DNA from: Chloroflexota bacterium
GTDB lineage: Bacteria > Chloroflexota > UBA11872 > VXOZ01
Length of the DNA: 64,000 nt
Reading direction: 5' to 3'
Assembly (NCBI GenBank): GCA_958295775.1
Contig: CATQHC010000009.1
Coordinates: 620,001-684,000 of the forward strand
In this document: piece after piece, positions 37,593 through 46,644 of the stretch
How the letters are laid out: each line of letters starts with the position of its first letter
Numbering within the stretch: the first letter of the stretch is position 1
Notes under the pieces: generated by a model
Database searches by the model: none
The model's input: the letters and a program-made list of their open reading frames with translations, nothing else
Told to the model about the DNA's origin: nothing
Translations under genes and position numbers: made by a program

Positions 37593-37918
37593 CGGTCAGT
37601 CTCCACTGCACACGGTACTTACTGTACCGCCCATGATACTCCCTTGAACCGGCATTGCTCCCAGTTTACCGCGTTCAAGCGCGCTGCCACGCACTCAATG
37701 GCAGTGAGTTGGCAAGTGACCGAGAGGTGAGTAGCATTGAAAAGAAGTAAAAAATCTGAGTACTTGAAACTGCATGGTGGTCGCAAGGCAACGCCAGATG
37801 CACGTACACCTGCATCCGGCACCCGCCGCATTCAACAACCACATCAATGCCGGGCCATCACAACCACAGTTGTAATCTGAGCACACACTCTAGGAATTTT
37901 AGCGGGGAGAAGAATTCA
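37593..37918. other. Divergent intergenic region
   Basis: About 325 bases between the helicase gene and the glycosidase gene, which are divergent. No coding frame is supported and I see no clear promoter hexamers or hairpins. The GGGGAGAAG ribosome-binding sequence for the plus-strand gene lies at its end (37903-37911). Confidence 0.4.
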
Positions 37919-39994
37919 ATGGCAGCAGCAGGCCCGAAACGCATTCTCATCGACAATCATCTTGGGCCGTACGGCGCGCATACACTGTCACAGGTGGATC
38001 CCGTTGCACAAATGTCAGCGCTGCGCGACATTGGCGCCGACGCGGTCTTGCTGCAAGCGAAGTGCCACTGGGGTCATAGCTACTATGACACCGCCGTCGG
38101 CAAGCGACACCCATCGCTGGACTTCGACCTGATCGCCGCTCAGACCGATGCGGCGCGCGAGCATGGTATCGACCCCGCGCTCTACTACTCCGTTCGCTGG
38201 GACGAGCACGCGTATCGCTCGCATCCTGAGTGGCGGAGCCACGACGCCGAGGGCAATCCGCAGCCCGGCCCGCACACGCGGTGGCGCTGGCTCTGCCTCA
38301 ACTCGCCGTACCGCGAATACACGTACACAATGCTCGCTGAGTTGCTGGCTGAGTACACCTTCTCGCGGCTCTTCCTCGACATCGTGCATTACCGGATGCT
38401 GTGCTATTGCGAACACTGCCGCGCAGCGTGGCAAGAACACTTTGGCGAGCCCTTTCCCAGCGTGCCTACGTTCCCGCGGGGCTCTCGATCCCGTGGGCGA
38501 AGGCGGCAGGCGTGGCGCTGGCATCGGCGCCGCTTTGGGCCCGAGCACCGGGTACGCCTCGCAGAGTTCGGCAGTCACGCGGTGGACACGTATCTCGCAG
38601 GCGTGAGGGAGCGCATTCGCGCCAGCGGCAAGAGTATCCAGCTCACTCACAATGCCTTCTGGCCACACACACACGACGACTATCTCTTCAGCGAATCTGA
38701 CGCTACCGGCGCGAATTTCTTTGCACCCGCGCTCAATACACACCGCCAGCGGGCACTGGCAAAGGGGCGGCCCGTCGAAATCGCATTTTGCTGGGATAAC
38801 GTCATGTACGCGGGAGTCAGTGAAAGCCAACTGACCTCCCAGGCGGCCAGCGCCCTTATTGCCGGGGCCGACGCCACGATGATCTGGGGCGCACCCGACG
38901 TGCGCACGGGCTTCTTTGGCAAACCGGTGCTCAACAAAGTGGCAACTACATTCAGGAAGATCGGCCCGCTCGCCGAGGAACGCGCCCACGCAACCGCGTA
39001 TGCAGATATCGGCCTGCTCTTTTCAGAGAAGCAGGTGTCATTGGGGAACGTGCCGACGGAGTCCGGCTTCAGCCGCGACACGGCCGGGGCCTACAAATAT
39101 CTGAGCGAGCAGCATTTTCCCTTCCGGCTCGTGTGCGACGACCTGCTGGAGGCTGACGACCTCGCCGGACTGAAGGCCATAATTGTCGCCCACCCCGGCG
39201 ATCTCCGTCCGGAGTCGATCACTCTCCTGCGAGAGTTCGTGGAGAACGGCGGACGGATGCTCGTCACCGGCGCGAACAACCTGCAACGCGAACTCGACAT
39301 CATTCTCGCCGATCGAAAAGACTCTCGGGGTGCACGCCAGGATGGTTGGTACATTCATGCACCTTCAGACTGGCAAATCCCAGATTGGGAGTTGGCCTGC
39401 TCCCTCGGCCACTGGCCACTGCGGAATTTTCCCGGCTTTGGGGAACTTGCTTACTCTCTAAAGCCCGTTGTCGAGCCCCATGGCGAGGTCTGGGACAGCC
39501 ACGGTACGCGCTGGGGCACGGAGACCGGCATGCCCGCAGTCGTCTTCGGTCGCTTCGGCGCCGGCCAGATTGCCTATTGCAACCATGAGCCGTTTGCCGA
39601 ATACATGCTGCGGGGCGCGCGGGCGTTCGGCCGCATGGCTATGCGCATCCTGATGTTTATTGGCTATGCCGCCGAGTTGCGCGTACAGGGCGTGCCCAAC
39701 GTCGAGGCCGCTTATACCAAAGACGGCAACGTGCTCAAGGTATTTCTTGTCAATTGCCCGGTCACCCGGCCCTTAGGCCAAGGCGCTGGACGTGGACGGC
39801 GCGCCGGCCCTTGGGTAGATGTGCCGGAAGCGGTTCCTCTGGCAGACGTGACCATAAAGTCGGTGCTGGGAATTCAGTCGGCAAGCGCCGCCAGCGGCCA
39901 GCCAGTGAACCTCCGCCAGCGCGGCAAGCATACATTCGTGACGTTGTCGCGCTTGTTGGAGACTGACATAGTTTCGCTGGAAATCGCTGAGTAG
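37919..39994 (+). CDS. GHL6-like glycoside hydrolase with beta-galactosidase-type trimerization domain
   Basis: 691 residues. Residues 1-380 form a TIM barrel of the hypothetical glycosyl hydrolase 6 type: DNHLGPYGAHTL, RDIGADAVLLQAKCHWGHSYYDT, DPALYYSVRWDEHAY, and the hallmark LFLDIVHYRMLCYCEHCRAAW, with a CxxC pair likely binding metal or stabilising the fold. The next about 200 residues resemble the glutamine-amidotransferase-like trimerization domain of family 42 beta-galactosidases (AIIVAHPGDLRPESITLLREFVENGGRMLVTG). No signal peptide is seen, so it is likely cytosolic. Substrate is unknown. ATG 37919 was chosen over an upstream in-frame start because of GGGGAGAAG and the MAAAGPKRILID start. 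Confidence 0.75.
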   Translation: MAAAGPKRILIDNHLGPYGAHTLSQVDPVAQMSALRDIGADAVLLQAKCHWGHSYYDTAVGKRHPSLDFDLIAAQTDAAREHGIDPALYYSVRWDEHAYRSHPEWRSHDAEGNPQPGPHTRWRWLCLNSPYREYTYTMLAELLAEYTFSRLFLDIVHYRMLCYCEHCRAAWQEHFGEPFPSVPTFPRGSRSRGRRRQAWRWHRRRFGPEHRVRLAEFGSHAVDTYLAGVRERIRASGKSIQLTHNAFWPHTHDDYLFSESDATGANFFAPALNTHRQRALAKGRPVEIAFCWDNVMYAGVSESQLTSQAASALIAGADATMIWGAPDVRTGFFGKPVLNKVATTFRKIGPLAEERAHATAYADIGLLFSEKQVSLGNVPTESGFSRDTAGAYKYLSEQHFPFRLVCDDLLEADDLAGLKAIIVAHPGDLRPESITLLREFVENGGRMLVTGANNLQRELDIILADRKDSRGARQDGWYIHAPSDWQIPDWELACSLGHWPLRNFPGFGELAYSLKPVVEPHGEVWDSHGTRWGTETGMPAVVFGRFGAGQIAYCNHEPFAEYMLRGARAFGRMAMRILMFIGYAAELRVQGVPNVEAAYTKDGNVLKVFLVNCPVTRPLGQGAGRGRRAGPWVDVPEAVPLADVTIKSVLGIQSASAASGQPVNLRQRGKHTFVTLSRLLETDIVSLEIAE

Positions 39995-40043
39995 CGCGAG
40001 CCTCAACGTGCGGCACTGACTAGGGTGTGTTTATACTATGACC

Positions 40044-40070
40044 GTCATTCCCGCGAAAGCGGGAATCCAT
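40044..40070. repeat. 'GTCATTCCCGC...GCGGGAATCC' hairpin element
   Basis: ATTCCCGC (40047-40054) pairs with GCGGGAAT (40059-40066) around a GAAA tetraloop. Flanks GTC and CCAT complete a short interspersed palindrome common in many bacterial genomes. A diverged version is at 1658-1686. Confidence 0.8.
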
Positions 40071-40340
40071 CTGCTAGAGGCACCAGGTTGTGGCGGCATG
40101 CAGGGAAAACAAGCGGTCGCATACGCACACAATGCGCTTGTCAACCGTTTTCGTGCACTCTGCGGCGCAAAGCGCGCTAGAATTCTGCGCTAAACCCTTG
40201 AGATTCCTCGCTGTCGCTCGGAATGACATTAAGATTAAACAGACCCTAGCTGTATTTACGCCCACTCGAATGAGTGTCGCTCAGTCGAACACGACACAGT
40301 CTCTCCGTACACCGTCCCCTTCCAGGTCCTGACCGGGCAT

Positions 40341-40368
40341 CCGGTAGCGCAGGTTTGCTATCTGCGCG
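40341..40368. repeat. CCGGTAGCGCAGGTTTGC repeat, copy 1
   Basis: The 18 bases at 40341-40358 are identical to 49308-49325. In both places the continuation can pair back (GCAGGTTTGC with a following TCTGC or AACCTGC). Confidence 0.7.
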
Positions 40369-40375
40369 GGCGCTG

Positions 40376-41312
40376 CTACCTGCGACTATTGCGATAGGCC
40401 AACGCAATCTGTTCTTCGATCTCCGACAGCGTTGTCCCTGCCCAGAGCGCTTGGTCCGGCGCAACCGGATTCACACGGGCGGGCTCTTGCGCCAAATCAA
40501 CGGTAGCGAGTGTCTGCTGCGGGCATACCACCTGCCAAGGCCAAGGGTCGCTGTGGAGCACGAGCAGGTATTCGGCTCCCTTGGCACGTGGTGACTCCCG
40601 GGCAGTGTCTTGCAGAAGCGTTATCATCCTACCCACGCTCGCGTGCTCCCGGTAGACCGAGTAGGGATAGAGGTTCCGCGACACACGTACGCTCTGCCAC
40701 GCCCACCGGCCGCTCGCAGCCACGGCGCTGCTCTCGACGCGACCGGCGATGACAAGTCTATCCAGTCGCACGATCTCACCGATGTTTTCACACGAATGAC
40801 CATCCCCGCTTACGGACCGCAGCGGCACAAAGATCACGAACCGCAACAGGCTGTTTTTGGCGCGGACCTCTATCTCCCAGGATCCGGCGGATAGGATGAT
40901 CATTCTGCTCGATTGAAAATCACCGACATAGCCTTCAGATATGTCGGCCCACAGCGGCGCGGCGTCGCCATCCAAGCGGCGTCCTTGCACGGTCAACGTC
41001 GAACCTCCCGGCTTGATCCATCCTACCTTTCGGCTCCCCAGCTCCCACACGCCCGTAGCCGTCCAGATTCCCCGATCTGCACTAACAAAAATACGCTCCG
41101 GTAGGCAGCGGGGAACGATATCGTGAGTCCGGCGGCGTAGCGATGGTGGGCGTGCTGACCGGACAATTCTCACCTTGGTCGGTGCGCGCTCCCGCGTTGA
41201 CGTCAACCCCTTCTCCCGAAACAGTCTTCGCAGTCGGCAAGCTGCCACAGCCCGCAAGCGCCAACAACAGCAAGAGCAACGGAAAGAGCTTTGCTGACCT
41301 ATAGCTGCGCAT
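40376..41312 (-). pseudogene. Lipoprotein gene with a single-base frameshift in a run of five T
   Basis: The 5' end (ATG 41312) encodes a lipoprotein signal with lipobox LALAGC (Cys 22), then a CPVSTPTIATPPDSRY segment. This frame stops after GAYFC. Dropping one base from the AAAAA run at 41087-41091 (TTTTT on the coding strand) joins it to the downstream frame as GAYFVSADRGIWTATGVWELG, giving about 311 residues. The middle matches a Chloroflexota lipoprotein type: GWIKPGGSTLTVQGRRLDGDAAPLWADI and SAGSWEIEVRAKNSLLRFVIFV. The last 150 residues form a separate unrecognised domain. It is either a true pseudogene, phase-variable gene, or an assembly error. Confidence 0.75.
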
Positions 41313-41549
41313 GACGGTTTCTTCCTCGCTGACCTTCGCAAGAACTATTGCTCGAAGGCAATCCGCTCAGGATACACTTTACACCCCATTCCATAGTCAG
41401 TCAATCTTATACCACATTTGCCATCCGTCCCTGGTCTGTATACATGGTGGACGGACTAAGTCTTGCAGCGGCCCAAATGGTTCTTCCCCCACAAATAAGA
41501 GAATCCAAGTGAAAGATCATCCACTTGGAAATCCACGACTTCAGCCAGG

Positions 41550-41903
41550 TTAGCGCGACTGTGCGGCGATAATTGCGCCGTCGGGCAGGCGCAGCCATTT
41601 AGGATCAGGTATTCCACTCGCACCCAGCTTGCCGTCGGGTTGCATATACTGGAAGACAACTGCAACGAGTTGCTTCTGGCCGTTTGGCAGACGCGCATAG
41701 TAAGCTACCAGTTGTGATACGGTGCCAGTTACTTGCTGTGCCCTGGCGGGTGTGAGGTACTCGGCGCGCAAGACCTGAGCCAATTCGCCTCTTGCGGCCT
41801 TGGCATCCAATTGCATACTATTGAAGTGAGCGCGAATCTCAGTAGGCGTAACGAAGCGATGCGGCTTCTCAGTGTTCCGGTGTCTGGCAGGAGGTTCTGA
41901 CAT
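41550..41903 (-). CDS. Small conserved-looking protein, unknown function
   Basis: 117 residues. An N-terminal helical part (PTEIRAHFNSMQLDAKAARGELAQVLRAEYLTPA, with basic residues) is followed by a strand-rich NGQKQLVAVVFQYMQPDGKLGASGIPDPKWLRLPDG. I recognise no named family, though the GxPDPKxL ending recurs in uncharacterised small proteins. Its ATG (41903) overlaps the ATG of the divergent gene at 41902; if that is wrong, an internal ATG at 41816 (MQLDAKAARG) would leave room for a promoter. Confidence 0.55.
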   Translation of the reverse strand: MSEPPARHRNTEKPHRFVTPTEIRAHFNSMQLDAKAARGELAQVLRAEYLTPARAQQVTGTVSQLVAYYARLPNGQKQLVAVVFQYMQPDGKLGASGIPDPKWLRLPDGAIIAAQSR

Positions 41904-42162
41904 GGATTCGTCCGCAGAGTTGATTGGCCGCGTAAGAGGGTACCTAGATAACCAGCTTTCACATGGTGAGCTATCGGAATGGCTTCTTGAACATGCGGAC
42001 TACTTCCTAATGAAACCTGAGAACGCATGCGAAGTGCAACTGTGGTCACGCGCTCTTAATCTGCTTTGTCTCCTAAACGACAAAGCCATCGACGAATTGC
42101 TCGTCCGCCAAGAAATCGAGTCGCTCCTTGCTCGTCATCAAGCTGTTGCAGGAATCGTTTAG
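41902..42162 (+). CDS. Small helical protein, unknown function
   Basis: 86 residues, acidic and helical: SAELIGRVRGYLDNQLSHGELSEWLLEHADYFLMK ... LWSRALNLLCLLNDKAIDELLVRQEIESLL. No signal peptide or membrane segment. ATG 41902 has GGAGG at 41890-41894 with good spacing and an in-frame upstream start at 41872 is less likely. It is divergent from 41550-41903 with overlapping start codons (CATG). Pairing of two small divergent genes hints at related function, but I can only infer that. Confidence 0.6.
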   Translation: MDSSAELIGRVRGYLDNQLSHGELSEWLLEHADYFLMKPENACEVQLWSRALNLLCLLNDKAIDELLVRQEIESLLARHQAVAGIV

Positions 42163-42684
42163 GCCGGCCTAAGGGATCTTGTCTTTGGCACCCGCCGAAG
42201 TCTGTCTCACAAGCAGGGGTTGCTGTTCTCACTCAGATTGCAGCGCGTAGCAACTGTCGCATGAGCGTGTATGCTGGACACGCAACCTTGACCGCTTCAG
42301 TCCCTCAAGAGACTCACAGCGCAAGTGCTTATCCCCCACATTTGGCGCCAAGCGTGTGAACCTCCCTTGAAAAGCTGCGTCAATACTACACCTGCTGACG
42401 ACTGAGAACGGCAGACCCACGCTATTGCGCCAATCCCACTACGTTGCTGAGAGACGTTCCACGCCCATGGTGTCCATAGCCTCTTGCCCATCGTACGTTG
42501 GCATAGATTGCCTTGGACTCTCAGTCCAACGAAGTCACTCAGCCCAAGCAATATCTACCCGACTGATCGGAATCTCGAGACGCCATGTGTCCGTGAGCAG
42601 CCGGACACAATTTTCCCCTACAATATGGGGTACCATTAAAAGCACGCTCTCGACCAAGAACAACGACATAGGAGCTATGGACTG
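42163..42684. other. Intergenic stretch upstream of lysA
   Basis: About 520 bases with no supported gene. GTGTCCG (42587-42593) pairs with CGGACAC (42602-42608) and AATTTTCCCC follows, a weak terminator-like hairpin about 75 bases before lysA. CCCC and GGGG flank TACAATAT just after it. I looked for a lysine riboswitch and did not recognise one. Confidence 0.4.
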
Positions 42685-44004
42685 ATGATTGAAGTAGCAG
42701 ATCGGGTGTTGCCCGTTTCCGCGGAAGTATCTGATACTGGCGTACTTGCGATAGGCGGGATGCCTGTCACGGAACTAGCGAGAGAGTTCGGCACGCCGCT
42801 CTATATTTACGATGAAGCGACCCTGCGCGCGAACATGCGCCGCTACGTCGATGCCCTCAATGCCGGCTATCCCGATGCCCTGCCCCTTTACGCCAGCAAG
42901 GCCTATTCCGATCCGCACGTGGTCAAGATTGCCGCAGAAGAGGGCATGGGGCTGGACGTGGTATCGGCGGGCGAGATCGCGGTCGCTCTCGCTGCCGGAT
43001 TCCCCTTGGAGCGCATTTATTTCCATGGCAACAACAAGCTGCCGGAAGAATTGGCCTATGCGCTGGAAGTCGGCGTGGGCCGCATTGTGGTCGACAATTT
43101 CAACGAAATCGACCTGCTTGATGCCATCGCGGGCGAAGCCGGCAAGCGCGCCAAGATTCTCCTGCGCATCGGTCCCGGCGTCGAAGCGCACACGCATGAT
43201 TACATCAAGACCGGCGCGCTCGATTCCAAATTCGGCTTTGCCCTGCCCATCGGCCAAGCGGAAGAGGCCGTTAAGCGCGCACAGGCCGCACCCAACCTGG
43301 ACCTCATCGGCATCCACGCCCACATCGGGAGTCAGATCTTCGATATCGAGCCCTACGTGGACACCCTCGATCTGCTCATCCAGTTCGCGCGAGAGATGAC
43401 TGACAAGTACGGCCTTGACCTCCAAGAGCTGTCACCCGGCGGCGGCTGGGGCATTCGTTACACAGGCGCCGACGACCCACCGCCCATTGAAGACCTGGCG
43501 AATACCGTAACCGCTACCGTGAAAGACCGCATGGCCGCGCTGGATTGGGACCTGCCGCGCCTGGTGGTGGAACCGGGTCGCTCCATCGTGGGGCAAGCCG
43601 GTGTCGGCCTCTACTCGGTCGGATCGAGCAAGACAATCCCGGGCGTGCGCAAGTACGTGGCCGTGGACGGCGGCATGGCGGACAATATCCGTCCGGCGTT
43701 GTACGACGCGCTCTACACAGTGCTCGTGGGCAACCGCATGCACGACCCGGCGGAAGAGACGGTGACTATCGCCGGACGCTACTGCGAAAGCGGCGACGTG
43801 CTCTTCAAAGACATCGAGATGCCAAAACTCAACCCGGGCGATCTGATCGCCGTGCCCAGTTCCGGCGCGTATTGTCTGGCCATGTCCAGCAATTACAACC
43901 TGGTGCCCCGTCCGGCGGTGGTGCTGGTAAATGACGGCAACGCCCGTCTCATCCGCCGCCGTGAGACGTTGGACGATCTCATCCAGCCGCACCTGGACGT
44001 GTAG
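42685..44004 (+). CDS. lysA: Diaminopimelate decarboxylase
   Basis: 439 residues; decarboxylates meso-diaminopimelate to lysine, the last step of lysine synthesis. It is a fold-type III PLP enzyme with the Schiff-base lysine in LYASKAYSDP, HIGSQI, the phosphate-binding GGGWGI, EPGRSIVGQAG, and the partner-subunit Cys in YCESGDVL. ATG 42685 has TAGGAG upstream; a nearby ATG at 42677 is out of frame. With dapL near 61 kb it outlines the aminotransferase route to lysine. Confidence 0.95.
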   Translation: MIEVADRVLPVSAEVSDTGVLAIGGMPVTELAREFGTPLYIYDEATLRANMRRYVDALNAGYPDALPLYASKAYSDPHVVKIAAEEGMGLDVVSAGEIAVALAAGFPLERIYFHGNNKLPEELAYALEVGVGRIVVDNFNEIDLLDAIAGEAGKRAKILLRIGPGVEAHTHDYIKTGALDSKFGFALPIGQAEEAVKRAQAAPNLDLIGIHAHIGSQIFDIEPYVDTLDLLIQFAREMTDKYGLDLQELSPGGGWGIRYTGADDPPPIEDLANTVTATVKDRMAALDWDLPRLVVEPGRSIVGQAGVGLYSVGSSKTIPGVRKYVAVDGGMADNIRPALYDALYTVLVGNRMHDPAEETVTIAGRYCESGDVLFKDIEMPKLNPGDLIAVPSSGAYCLAMSSNYNLVPRPAVVLVNDGNARLIRRRETLDDLIQPHLDV

Positions 44005-44086
44005 TGGCCGCGACTGTGTCCACTCACCTTGGATACACACACCTGTTTGGGCGGCAGATCAGCGCGGGCTTCCTCGCCTACCGGTG

Positions 44087-44116
44087 TTGACATTGCTACC
44101 GTTGGGCGGCTATAGT
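44087..44116 (+). promoter_or_regulatory. Predicted sigma-70-type promoter of the DUF5069 gene
   Basis: TTGACA (44087-44092) and TATAGT (44111-44116) are separated by 18 bases, close to consensus. Start of transcription is expected near 44123, with a leader holding a small CGCTGC/GCAGCG hairpin (44151-44168) before the AAGGAGG at 44174. Confidence 0.65.
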
Positions 44117-44187
44117 TATTCCGATATTGTAAGATGTGTTGTGTTCAAAACTCGCTGCCTTAGCGCAGCGTTCAAGGAGGAATTGTG

Positions 44188-44631
44188 ATGGCAGATGCAT
44201 TGGTACCCCTGATTGGTTCTAGTGAAGCCGGCCCCCTGGGCGCGGTGCACTTGCCGCGTCTGTGGCTCAAGGTCTCACTCGCGGCGGCCGGCAGGCTGCC
44301 CGACGACTACGACGAGTGCGGGGCGGGCTTCGACCAGATGGTGCTGGACGGTCTGGGAATTGACCGCGATGCGGCCCTTGGTTACTTGCGCTCCAACCGC
44401 CCAAGCTACCTGGAGTTCGAGCAGTGGGTCGTGGACCAGAATGGCGGCAGCATTTCCGCCGACACCATCAAGGCGAGCAACGACGCCATTCTCGGCTACA
44501 ATCATGACGGTGACACCATCGCCGGCATTTGCGACGCCACCGGCCTCGCCAACGACGGCAATGTCACCGATGCCGCATCCCTCAACGCCCTTGAGGACTG
44601 GCAAGAGTTGCACAGTTCGCTATCCGGCTAA
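44188..44631 (+). CDS. DUF5069 domain protein
   Basis: 147 residues matching DUF5069: LPRLWLKVSLAAAGRLPDDYDECGAGFDQMVLDGLGID and YLRSNRPSYLEFEQWVVDQNGGSISADTIKASNDAI. The family is found in Chloroflexota and planctomycetes-like bacteria, with unknown function. AAGGAGG (44174-44180) gives ideal spacing to ATG 44188; a GTG three bases earlier is less likely. It has its own promoter and is followed by a 12-bp stem hairpin. Confidence 0.8.
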   Translation: MADALVPLIGSSEAGPLGAVHLPRLWLKVSLAAAGRLPDDYDECGAGFDQMVLDGLGIDRDAALGYLRSNRPSYLEFEQWVVDQNGGSISADTIKASNDAILGYNHDGDTIAGICDATGLANDGNVTDAASLNALEDWQELHSSLSG

Positions 44632-44657
44632 CGAACGTATTCGGAACAAATGCAGGT

Positions 44658-44700
44658 GCCGTTCGGCCTAACCATAGCGGAAGGCCGAACGGCGCTTTAT
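44658..44700 (+). terminator. Intrinsic terminator after the DUF5069 gene
   Basis: GCCGTTCGGCCT (44658-44669) pairs with AGGCCGAACGGC (44682-44693) around a 12-base loop and is followed by GCTTTATTAG. The T-run is short, so termination may be partial and the next gene could be read through. Confidence 0.6.
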
Positions 44701-44721
44701 TAGTACGAAAGGGAGATTGTC

Positions 44722-45615
44722 ATGGCAGGAGATAACACCGTTGGCGTCGTCGGCGTGGGCCGGATGGGCGCGAATATTGCCCGTCACTTGCATGACGAGG
44801 GCTATGCCGTCACCGCCGTCTACGACGTGAATGCAGCCATTGCCCAGGAGCTTGCCGGAGAGATAGGCGCCCAGGCGTGCGCCTCGCTGGCGCAGGTCAC
44901 CGGCCTCGCCGCTACTGTCATTACCGTTGTCACCGACGATCAGGCGATGTACGCAATTTTCGCGGAAGACGGCGACAGCCTGCTGCAAGGCGCGGCCGGC
45001 AAACTCTTCGTCAACTGCGCCACCATCACGCCGCAGGTCCACGTGGACGTGGAGCAGCGCGCGGAAGCGGCGGGCGCGCAGAGCCTGGAAGCATGCATGG
45101 CGAGCAGCATCACGCAAGCGCGCGACGGCACGCTGTATCTCATGTGCGGCGGCAACGAGGATGCCTTTAACCGCGCGCAGCCAATGCTGGATACGATGAG
45201 CATCTCGCTGCGCTACATCGGCTCCGCGGGCAAGGCCGCTCAGGTCAAGGCGCTCGTGAACATGGTGATGAATATTAACACGGCAGGTCTGGCTGAGGGC
45301 CTGGGCCTAGGCGAAGCGCTGGGACTCGACAGCGGACTGCTGCGCGAGGTATTTGCGCAAACCGGCGCCAACTCGCGCGTCCTGGAGACCGACGGCGAGG
45401 ACATGGAAGCCCGCGACCACGAGTGCTACTTCTCCGCCGCCCACGCTTCCAAGGACTCCGGCATTGCGCTGGATCTCGCGGATGATGCCGGGCTCTCCCT
45501 GCCGCTTGCAAACGCGACCAAGGCCCAGTACGACAAGATGATTGACATGGGCCTGGGCGAGCTCGACAAGTCCGGCGTGGCAGAACTCACCTACCCCGGC
45601 AGAGGGGGTTCGTAA
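44722..45615 (+). CDS. Beta-hydroxyacid dehydrogenase (HIBADH family)
   Basis: 297 residues. The NAD(P) domain begins with VGVVGVGRMGANIARHLHDEGY; the catalytic lysine is in GKAAQVKALVNMVMNINTAGLAEGL. Substrate-loop SSITQARDGTLYLMCGG is also family-like. It reduces or oxidises a 3-hydroxy acid such as 3-hydroxyisobutyrate or tartronate semialdehyde; the substrate cannot be fixed from sequence alone. AAGGGAG precedes ATG 44722. The next 430 bases are repeat-rich. Confidence 0.88.
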   Translation: MAGDNTVGVVGVGRMGANIARHLHDEGYAVTAVYDVNAAIAQELAGEIGAQACASLAQVTGLAATVITVVTDDQAMYAIFAEDGDSLLQGAAGKLFVNCATITPQVHVDVEQRAEAAGAQSLEACMASSITQARDGTLYLMCGGNEDAFNRAQPMLDTMSISLRYIGSAGKAAQVKALVNMVMNINTAGLAEGLGLGEALGLDSGLLREVFAQTGANSRVLETDGEDMEARDHECYFSAAHASKDSGIALDLADDAGLSLPLANATKAQYDKMIDMGLGELDKSGVAELTYPGRGGS

Positions 45616-46046
45616 TTCAAGACTGATAGGTGTTGGCTGTTCGCACCTCGACAAATCCAGGGCGAATGGTTATGTGCTAGCTCAGTGCAACGGCGACCGC
45701 CTCTTTTCCGCCGACAAGATCCGGAAAGGTGAGCGCAGGCTAGAACGGGCAAGTTGAAGACATTCGAATACTCAATTTCCGTCCGTGCCGAGCCTGTCGA
45801 TGTACGCTCGCAGCGCCTGCCGTTCGTACTGAGTAAAGTACGTTCGGAGCGAGCCGTTCTTGCTGAGCTTGTCGAAACACACACGGAGCGCCTGCCGTTC
45901 GTGCTGAGCCCGTCGAAGCATGGACGGTCTTGGTGGTCAAGAGTTACTCAAACAGCATCCGGAATCTACGAACTGGCGGCGAGCAAAGTGAGGTGCTTGC
46001 CCCCAAGATTAGCCTTCCGTAGCCAACTCCTGTGACGTGAGAGCCA
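45616..46046. other. Repeat-rich intergenic stretch
   Basis: About 430 bases, no supported gene. 45781-45925 holds several nested copies of 'CCGTTCGTGCTGAGC.TGTCGAAGCA', annotated separately. The rest is unremarkable; the rhomboid gene start is at 46047. Confidence 0.5.
45781..45925 (+). repeat. Cluster of TTCGTGCTGAGC..GTCGAA elements
   Basis: Three clear copies and a part: CCGTGCCGAGCCTGTCGATG (45783-45802), a shorter CCGTTCGTACTGAG (45820-45833), CCGTTCTTGCTGAGCTTGTCGAA (45854-45876) and CCGTTCGTGCTGAGCCCGTCGAAGCATGGAC (45895-45925, split here as CCGTTCGTGCTG AGCCCGTCGAAGC ATGGAC). The segment GCGCCTGCCGTTCGT occurs twice (45813-45827, 45888-45902). A reverse-strand copy is at 62535-62565. 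Confidence 0.75.
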
Positions 46047-46619
46047 ATGGTCGCACAGATCAAGAGCAACTTGCTTATCGTCCTCGGAGTCGTTGTCCTG
46101 CTCTGGGCAGTGGCATTTGGGAACCTCCTGACGGGGCATCGCCTCAACACCTGGGGCATCCTGCCGCGCACACTTTCGGGACTGCGCGGCATCCCGTTGA
46201 GCCCGTTCCTGCACGCCAACCTCAGCCATCTGCTCGTGAACACCGTGCCGTTCTTGGTGCTCGGCGGACTTGTCGCCTTGCAGGGCAGGCGGGCGTTTCT
46301 CAGTGTTTCGCTCATCGTCATCCTCTGCGGGGGGATCGCACTGTGGCTCTTCGGCCGCACAGCCCCTTATCACATTGGCGCGAGCGGGCTCATCTTCGGA
46401 TACTTCGGCTACCTCGTCGCCCGCGCCTGGTATGACCGCAGTCTCCCATCGATCCTCATTGCGCTGGCAACCCTGTTCTTATACGGCGGTCTCATCTGGG
46501 GCGTGCTGCCCACTACCACCTACATCTCTTGGGAAGGTCATCTGTTCGGCCTGCTGGCCGGCGTTCTCTCCGCACGCATACAAGGTCAAAGCGCGGGCGC
46601 GAAAAACCAGCCGATCTAA
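46047..46619 (+). CDS. Rhomboid-family intramembrane serine protease
   Basis: 190 residues with six hydrophobic segments. The active site is Ser in HIGASGLIFGYFGYLVA paired with His in WEGHLFGLLAG. The upstream HANLSHLLVNTVPFLVLGG block carries the conserved H-x-x-x-H/N type turn. It cleaves membrane-spanning segments of unknown substrates. ATG 46047 is preceded by GTGAGAG, a weak ribosome-binding sequence. The protein has the compact six-helix bacterial layout. Confidence 0.85.
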   Translation: MVAQIKSNLLIVLGVVVLLWAVAFGNLLTGHRLNTWGILPRTLSGLRGIPLSPFLHANLSHLLVNTVPFLVLGGLVALQGRRAFLSVSLIVILCGGIALWLFGRTAPYHIGASGLIFGYFGYLVARAWYDRSLPSILIALATLFLYGGLIWGVLPTTTYISWEGHLFGLLAGVLSARIQGQSAGAKNQPI

Positions 46620-46644
46620 TCGCATCCGAACTGGGCGCTAATCT

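Larger units (their letters stand above)
39995..40375. other. Intergenic stretch with repeat elements
   Basis: About 380 bases, convergent genes on both sides. It holds the ATTCCCGC-GAAA-GCGGGAAT hairpin (40044-40070), a related 'ATTCCTCGCTGTCGCTCGGAATGAC' element split near 40203-40228, a 'GAGTGTCGCTCAGTCGAAC' piece near 40270, and a copy of the CCGGTAGCGCAGGTTTGC element at 40341-40358. No gene is supported. Confidence 0.55.

Noticed and set aside
42163-42684. Possible lysine riboswitch upstream of lysA
   Set aside because: I could not find the conserved five-helix lysine riboswitch pattern; only one short hairpin is visible.
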